64,000 nt of DNA, from NCBI RefSeq assembly GCF_000006445.2, contig NC_006048.2:1364001-1428000 (forward strand), written 5' to 3'. This DNA comes from Debaryomyces hansenii CBS767 (Eukaryota; Ascomycota; Pichiomycetes; Serinales; Debaryomycetaceae). A model generated the notes under the pieces. The model made no database searches. It saw only the letters and a program-made list of their open reading frames with translations, and was not told the DNA's origin. Made by a program: the position numbers and the translations under genes. This document shows, piece after piece, positions 58,539 to 64,000 of the stretch. Position 1 is the stretch's first letter. Every line of letters begins with the position of its first letter.

Positions 58539-61337
58539 CTATTTACGCTTTCTGCTTGGACGAGCATTCTTCTGCTTCTTCTTATCTTTAGCTTCTCTCG
58601 CCTTTCTAATATCTTCGGTTGATCTAAGCTCTTGTTTCTGGCCTGGTTTGTTATAGCCTTTAACTTTTAATCCCGAATCAACAGCCTTCTTAACCTTTTC
58701 TTTTTGCTTATGGTAATCATCTCTAAACTTATCAGGTAACTTTGGAGATGCAACTTTCTTATGCTTAAACCTTCTATCATTGCCATTTGTGGCATTCGCT
58801 TCCATTGCACCTGTCTTAGTTGGTTTTAAGTTTCTTTGCTTCTTCCAATCGTCAAATCTACCAGATCTGTATGTCGCTGGAATCTTTTGACCACTTTCAC
58901 CAATAATAAATTTCTTATCAGTTGAGTGTGCGTTGACATAATTTCCCTTTTTTCTATCCCATTGCATGACCTGTTTGTTAGCGTTCAATTTTTCATCATT
59001 ATCTAAATCAAATGTTGCCTTTGCTGCATCATTTGCAAATGATGATGATAACGATAATTGTTGATCTTGAATAACAGCCGCTGGAGCATAGTGTGAAAGG
59101 AAATATTGGGGATCTCTGAAACTCTTTTTCTTTTCAATCTTCTTTTTCTCGATTAACTCATCCGCATCTTCAAAAGCATCTTGTAATTCCTCTTCATCTG
59201 CTTCAATAGTTATTCCTGAATAGCCGATTTCACCATCATTTTTCAAGATTTCATTTTCAATACCGTGAGTCAAACCTGCCATTCTTTCTTTTTCTAACAA
59301 TTCTCTTTTCTCTTTGGCTCTTCTTTGAATAGGTGCAATTTGCTTTCTTCTTTTATGCATAAACTCGACTAAACTATCCTCATCTCTATCGTTACCTTTT
59401 TTGTTGAACTCAAAAACAGTCTCTTTAGACTTTCTATTTAAAAGTTGAGTTAAGAATTTTTCCTTTTCTTTCTCTAAATTAGGCCCAAATAGCAAATGCT
59501 GATCATCCCAGTTACCAGTCAGCAAAATTTCCTTTGATCTTTTCAACGACTCTTGGGATGCTGACTGTCTTGTACGGTAATATAATTTCTCACCTTTAGT
59601 TGCGACACCTTTAACAACGCTTAACTCATAATGGTTCCTTAATATATTTTCATATAACTCTTGAAAAGTTTCAATGTCAACTCTGGGGATTGATCCAAGA
59701 ACCAATCTATCTGTATAAGATACTTTTGGTTCTACGTAGTTCGATGATTGTTTAGTTTTCAACATTTCACATTTCTTTTCATGCATGGACGTTAATAACA
59801 CTTTCCTACCCAAAAATAATTCTAGATCCAATAAGTACGGTAATTCTTTTTCATTCACAATAGAATATGCCCAACCTGAATTACCTGCTCTTGCTGTTCT
59901 ACCAACACGATGGATAAAAATCTTAGATGAACCAGGTAATGTATAATTAACAACGTTAGCTAAAATTGGAATATCAATACCACGAGCAGCAACATCAGTA
60001 ACTACTAACAAACTAGTCATTCCAATACGAAATTGATATAATTGTTGTTTTCTCGCATGCTGATCAAGGGTACCATAAATATAAGATACCAAGTATCCAG
60101 CATCTTTCAATAACGTGGTCACATATTCTACATGATGTTTAGTTGGCACGAAAATAATTGTAGAATGCTTCGATGGTAACATATTAGCTGGAGGCAATCT
60201 TTCTTTTTTAAACTTAAACCTCTTTTTCTTATTATTGTTTTCGTCTTCAGCTTCGTCTTCAGATCCATTATCTCTCTTCTCCATGTCAGAATATCTTTTA
60301 ACTTCTTCAGGTGATGCTAATGGTAACTTGATAACTTCCTGCAAAACGTATAACAAACTTGCCTCTCTCTCATTATTTTTGATCGAGAAGAAGGCCATTT
60401 GCAATTGATCAGAAATCTTAGTTTCAGCATCCAATCTGACCAAAACCGGGTTAGTTAAACCAGCCTTAGCGAAATCAATCAAAGATCTTGGTAAGGTAGC
60501 AGAGAATAAAAGGGATTGTCTAGATGACGGTAATGCAGCAATTAATTCATTCAATTGTTCTGCGAAACCCATTTCAAATAATCTATCGGCTTCATCAAAA
60601 ACAATATACTCTACTGTTTTTAATTCCAATTCCATTTCAACCTTTAAATGTAAGAAACGACCAGGAGTAGCCACTATGACATCTGGGTTGGTCATCATAG
60701 AAGAAAACTGTTCTTCTAAAGAATCACCACCAATCAAGACAATAGATCTTAAATCAGTACCTTTACTAAATTCCTTAACTTGTTTAAATGTCTGCGATGC
60801 TAATTCTCTTGAAGGCGATAAAATAATAGCACGGACACCAACTCTTGGACTGTGACTTTTCAATTTCTCAACTAATGGCAAAGTAAAGGCTGCTGTTTTA
60901 CCAGAACCCGTTCTAGCCATACCAACTACATCCCTGTTTTCCATAATCAACGGAATTGTTTTTCTCTGAATAGGCGTAGGCTGTTTAAACCCTTTTTTGG
61001 ATATGTTCGTTAACAAAAATTTAGAAAACCCAAATGACGGAAATGAACCATTCTTAGCTTTTTTAGCTTGCGGATTATTTGCTACGAAATAGGACGCCAT
61101 ATCCTTCGATTCATTCTCAGCTTCATCATCTGATAACTCTAACGATGGGAATGTTTGCTTCGATTTACCTTTCTCTAATTTCTGTTTCTTATTTGGTTTA
61201 TGCTTGGTATCATCTTCATCAGAGACTATTTCATCCTGTACTTCTTCATTATCGGAATTTAAATCTGATTCAGGTTCTGAGTCAGATCCTGCTAACGCAA
61301 GTGTTCCTGCAATATCATAGTCTTCTTCGTCCGACAT
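58539..61337 (-). CDS. DBP10: DEAD-box RNA helicase of 60S ribosome biogenesis
   Basis: A 932-residue helicase. An acidic N-terminal region is followed by a Q-motif block (GFSKFLLTNISKKGFKQPTPIQ). Motif I is ARTGSGKT, motif Ia PSRELA, motif II DEAD, motif III SAT and motif VI HRVGRTARAG. Between the two RecA domains is an acidic/Lys-rich insert (about residues 350-385). A long C-terminal extension ends in a very basic tail (KKKQKNARPSRKRK). Length and the extension distinguish Dbp10 from shorter DEAD-box proteins. It works in the nucleolus on 27S pre-rRNA. Confidence 0.95.
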   Translation of the reverse strand: MSDEEDYDIAGTLALAGSDSEPESDLNSDNEEVQDEIVSDEDDTKHKPNKKQKLEKGKSKQTFPSLELSDDEAENESKDMASYFVANNPQAKKAKNGSFPSFGFSKFLLTNISKKGFKQPTPIQRKTIPLIMENRDVVGMARTGSGKTAAFTLPLVEKLKSHSPRVGVRAIILSPSRELASQTFKQVKEFSKGTDLRSIVLIGGDSLEEQFSSMMTNPDVIVATPGRFLHLKVEMELELKTVEYIVFDEADRLFEMGFAEQLNELIAALPSSRQSLLFSATLPRSLIDFAKAGLTNPVLVRLDAETKISDQLQMAFFSIKNNEREASLLYVLQEVIKLPLASPEEVKRYSDMEKRDNGSEDEAEDENNNKKKRFKFKKERLPPANMLPSKHSTIIFVPTKHHVEYVTTLLKDAGYLVSYIYGTLDQHARKQQLYQFRIGMTSLLVVTDVAARGIDIPILANVVNYTLPGSSKIFIHRVGRTARAGNSGWAYSIVNEKELPYLLDLELFLGRKVLLTSMHEKKCEMLKTKQSSNYVEPKVSYTDRLVLGSIPRVDIETFQELYENILRNHYELSVVKGVATKGEKLYYRTRQSASQESLKRSKEILLTGNWDDQHLLFGPNLEKEKEKFLTQLLNRKSKETVFEFNKKGNDRDEDSLVEFMHKRRKQIAPIQRRAKEKRELLEKERMAGLTHGIENEILKNDGEIGYSGITIEADEEELQDAFEDADELIEKKKIEKKKSFRDPQYFLSHYAPAAVIQDQQLSLSSSFANDAAKATFDLDNDEKLNANKQVMQWDRKKGNYVNAHSTDKKFIIGESGQKIPATYRSGRFDDWKKQRNLKPTKTGAMEANATNGNDRRFKHKKVASPKLPDKFRDDYHKQKEKVKKAVDSGLKVKGYNKPGQKQELRSTEDIRKAREAKDKKKQKNARPSRKRK

Positions 61338-61868
61338 TATACAGATATTTATACTTAAAGATTAATTCAGATATTATGTACATAAATATTAATTTTCATC
61401 TCATCACATAGAAAAAATATTCGCGATGCTCATAATCGGTAATGAGAATAATATCATTTCTTTAAGTCATACATCACTCATTAATTGGGACTAAAGATAA
61501 CTATGTAGCATACGTAGGTAATATTAGCGTCTCTTCTATTTGGACTGGATATGAGAGAATAAAAAAAAACCTAGGAAGACGATAGTGAAAAATTCGGTCT
61601 ACGTTCATGAACTTAAGATTAAGGCTAAATTGTAACAGCTTAATAGCTCCAGAAGATATATATGCTGAGCCCTTGTAAAGAGAAAACGATGAATAATCAA
61701 TGAATAGTCTTTATTAGCTAGCTAATCTATAGCACGTTAACTGGAATGTAAAGCTTGCAAGGGCTTTGTAGTGAGAACTCTAGTACTCAGCATATATGTC
61801 AGTATGATAGGGTAAAAGCATCATAATGAAGGATCATATGGAAGGCCATACGGAAAATTATGCCCTGT
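61338..61868. other. DBP10 promoter region and APS1 3' flank
   Basis: About 530 bp between two minus-strand genes. Near-matches to PAC (ctcatcac near 61398, gcgatgct near 61423) and an RRPE-like TGAAAAATTC near 61586 lie upstream of DBP10, as expected for a ribosome-biogenesis gene but imperfect. No ORF or RNA gene was seen. Confidence 0.45.
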
Positions 61869-62330
61869 TCATGCTAATATTTTGTCAAACTCGTCCATGT
61901 TCTCCAATTCGTCTTGTTGAGCAACTCTTTTCAATACTTCTCTCCTAGAAGATTCTTGTATGTAACCATCTAGGAGAAGTTCATCAAGAATATGGTAAGC
62001 TTTGTCAAATCCAAAAATAATATCTAATTCACAAACATTACCGTATACTTTATCCATTTGTTCAACAAATCTATGTATAATTTCTAACGATATTAATTCA
62101 TTGTCACCAGATTCAATGCCCACTATAAAGAACAACGAAGCATAACGACGGTAGACAATCTTGATATCCTTGTATTCCAACACATTACACATTTTAGCTC
62201 GTCTTGATAAGATTAGGGTTGTCAATTCTCTGGTGATTTTGGATTTCTCTTTTTGAGAAATGGTTTGATACCATTTGGATAATCTTACCTTTCCTTGTCT
62301 CGATAGTAATAGCAAAAATTGCGCAGCCAT
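61869..62330 (-). CDS. APS1: AP-1 clathrin adaptor small (sigma) subunit
   Basis: A 153-residue protein of the clathrin adaptor small-chain family. It begins [21 protein letters not shown], followed by [56 protein letters not shown] and [19 protein letters not shown] come next. Length and the NVCELDIIF and ESSRREVL blocks fit sigma-1 (yeast Aps1, 156) better than sigma-2 or sigma-3. It forms part of the AP-1 core that sorts cargo between the trans-Golgi network and endosomes. Confidence 0.93.
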   Translation of the reverse strand: MAAQFLLLLSRQGKVRLSKWYQTISQKEKSKITRELTTLILSRRAKMCNVLEYKDIKIVYRRYASLFFIVGIESGDNELISLEIIHRFVEQMDKVYGNVCELDIIFGFDKAYHILDELLLDGYIQESSRREVLKRVAQQDELENMDEFDKILA

Positions 62331-62650
62331 GATTGAACTATGATATGATGTTTGTATGTGATAATGATATATGTATGATAAGCAAATGTAATGAATGTTG
62401 TTCTATCGGTTCGAACTAGTATGAGAAATGTTGTTGATCTGAAAATCGCATCATGTGAGGACAAAAACATATAACGCTTACTAAACACGAATTGAATGAA
62501 AAGTATAGATGATAAATACGTTGATTCAATAGCATAACGGATTGGGTATGATGAAACTAGAGGAGAAACTGAATAGTTATTGTATGTAACAAAGTTTGAA
62601 AAATTGACTACAATAAGACTTCCCAAATGAATTAAGTAAATAATGCTAAA
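62331..62650. other. Intergenic region, APS1 promoter
   Basis: About 320 bp between the APS1 start and the stop of the mannosyltransferase gene, both on the minus strand. A minus-strand frame at 62285-62626 crosses the APS1 start and has no recognisable content. Nothing else was seen. Confidence 0.4.
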
Positions 62651-64000
62651 CTATTCTAATGTAGATATTGTTGATTTAAGGAAATCCAAATGATCGTTGA
62701 TCTCTTGGCATAGCTCAGCCCTATCAACATTTTTATATATGCTAACTTGAATGTTCAATTCACAAAGCAAGGATTTCATGTTTGTCCATTGAACAGTCTC
62801 GAAATCGTGTCCTAATTTTGCTTTGACCCCAGTTCCATATAATCTGAGCCTGTTCCCATTTTCATCAAAAATTTTGCCGGACGTTTTCAATTCCCAAGGG
62901 TCTAGTTTGGGGTAGTTTGCGTGAACAAATAGAATCCGTGGTCCATTCTTCAATAATGGGTCGCTCTCAATCAACGCCAGTCGTTCTTTTTCTGATTTGT
63001 TTTCGAGCAGCTTTCTTTTCTTACTCACTAGATAATCTTCGACCGGATCAAATTGCCCCATACCAGTACCTTCAAAGCCTGTAGACGTCATATATCCAAG
63101 AGCATTTAAAAAGTGTGCAACTTGATGGAAGGGCTTTTTCAATGCTACCGTGGCAGCAATGAATGTTTCCTTGTCTCCTTCACCCGGGGAACCTTGCGAG
63201 AAGAGAGGGTAAAAATGGGTTGGCCCAAATAAGTTATAATACAATGCTAGTAAGAGAGGTCTAATATGTGTCTTTTTCGAGATCATTAGTTGACCCGATT
63301 CTGAGCTAGGGTCAGGGATAGCGCCTTCTCTTAGATGCAATGGTAGATCTTTCACATCTAATTTCTTAACACTATCGTCTAGTTTCTCATATGCACCAGC
63401 TTCAGCATTGTATCTATCATATAACTTTTTGGTGCTGAGTGATATGCCTGCAATTTTATAATAGTTTGGCGATGTCGTCCTCTTCCAGAAATCCGGCCAA
63501 ACAATTAACCCGTTGGACTTGAAAGATTCGTCTTCAAAAAGATTATCTGGGTGACGTACTGGGACATTGTCACTATCCAATAATAAGACATTTTCAAAGC
63601 TCAGCAATAAGATTGCCAAAGCTTTATACTGGTAACCTTTAAAAGTAAACTTTGAAATATAACTGTCTTCCTTTTGGTCATTCAAGGCATATGGAAGATA
63701 GATACAGCGGGCATTAAGGGCCGGGAATACTCTGGCACACAATTCAGGCTCGTATTCGTCCAAAGTGGGTATCAAGACCTCGATAGGCAAATCTGAACCC
63801 ATAGCCCGAATTGACTTTATTGACAATAATGTTAACCAGTTGAATTTCCCACCACCAACATAGACAATCCCATTACCTGAATACAATCCTCCAGGGGCTT
63901 TATCAGGTAAATTGTCTACCACATATTTATGAGACTCAGTCATTGAATCTAACTCCTCTTGGTCGAGTTGTAAAAACCTTGATAAGTACTCCTCATTAAA
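62651..64000 (-). CDS. Mnn2-family alpha-1,2-mannosyltransferase, 5' end cut by window
   Basis: The frame ends at 62651 and stays open to the right edge. Codons before the internal ATG at 63943 read FNEEYLSRFLQLDQEELDS, which fits the family, so that ATG is not the true start and the N-terminal membrane anchor lies outside. The 450 visible residues hold the GT71/Mnn2 catalytic domain: GIVYVGGGKFNWLTLLSIKSIR, YQYKALAILL, the DxD-type metal site LLLDSDNVP, WPDFWKRTTSPNYY, SESGQLMISKK and GDKETFIAA. Mnn2/Mnn5-type enzymes start and extend the side branches of N-linked outer-chain mannan in the Golgi. CTG-clade yeasts have several paralogues (MNN2, MNN21-26), and I cannot pick one. Confidence 0.88.
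   Translation of the reverse strand, partial: FNEEYLSRFLQLDQEELDSMTESHKYVVDNLPDKAPGGLYSGNGIVYVGGGKFNWLTLLSIKSIRAMGSDLPIEVLIPTLDEYEPELCARVFPALNARCIYLPYALNDQKEDSYISKFTFKGYQYKALAILLLSFENVLLLDSDNVPVRHPDNLFEDESFKSNGLIVWPDFWKRTTSPNYYKIAGISLSTKKLYDRYNAEAGAYEKLDDSVKKLDVKDLPLHLREGAIPDPSSESGQLMISKKTHIRPLLLALYYNLFGPTHFYPLFSQGSPGEGDKETFIAATVALKKPFHQVAHFLNALGYMTSTGFEGTGMGQFDPVEDYLVSKKRKLLENKSEKERLALIESDPLLKNGPRILFVHANYPKLDPWELKTSGKIFDENGNRLRLYGTGVKAKLGHDFETVQWTNMKSLLCELNIQVSIYKNVDRAELCQEINDHLDFLKSTISTLE

Noticed and set aside
62400..62420. tRNA B-box-like GGTTCGAACTA
   Set aside because: No A-box or cloverleaf is found around it; the same holds for GGTTCGGTCC near 5955 and GTTCGAAATCC near 6218.

Overview
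This is a nuclear chromosomal window from a budding yeast. The genes are dense, mostly intron-poor and AT-rich. Short 5'-proximal introns carry yeast signals (GTATGT or GTAAGT, then a TACTAAC-type branch site just before the AG). The gene set (Nrg-type repressor, Cdr/Pdr5-type transporter, Mnn2-family mannosyltransferase, long cytoplasmic dynein) fits the CTG-Ser clade, and Debaryomyces or a close relative is my best guess. That placement is inference, not proof.

Left part (1-14.5 kb): the 5' three quarters of LOS1 (cut by the left edge), a mitochondrial-type cysteine synthase, an NRG1-like zinc-finger repressor, a long gene-poor interval, an F-box protein, COX7, PSH1 (with a 62-nt intron) and a large mitochondrial-looking protein of unknown role. 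Middle-left (14.5-25 kb): PEX8, KRI1, a bacterial-type arylsulfatase, ALR1 (Mg2+ uptake) and HEM13 (heme).

Centre (25-46 kb): a full-length Cdr/Pdr5-type ABC multidrug transporter, then a decayed tandem copy of it with two large internal deletions, a frameshift and stops. The two promoters share a 12-bp CGG/CCG palindrome. Next comes dynein heavy chain DYN1 (4189 aa), whose upstream region lies inside the duplicated unit.

Right part (46-64 kb): RPS19 and RPL18, each with a long structured intron; DSC2 (Golgi/endosomal E3 ligase complex); PAC10 (prefoldin, 68-nt intron); a secreted LysM/chitin-binding/GH18 chitinase resembling killer-toxin alpha subunits; THI4; TRM11; HRP1 (128-nt intron); DBP10; APS1; and the 3' part of an MNN2-family mannosyltransferase cut by the right edge.

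Five spliced genes were resolved by hand. In each case the joined protein reads in frame and restores the expected family N-terminus. Most of the window is ordinary housekeeping content. The points most worth a second look are the transporter duplication and its shared promoter palindrome, the bacterial-type sulfatase, and the RNA structure inside the RPL18 and RPS19 introns. I found no tRNA, transposon, CRISPR array or rRNA.
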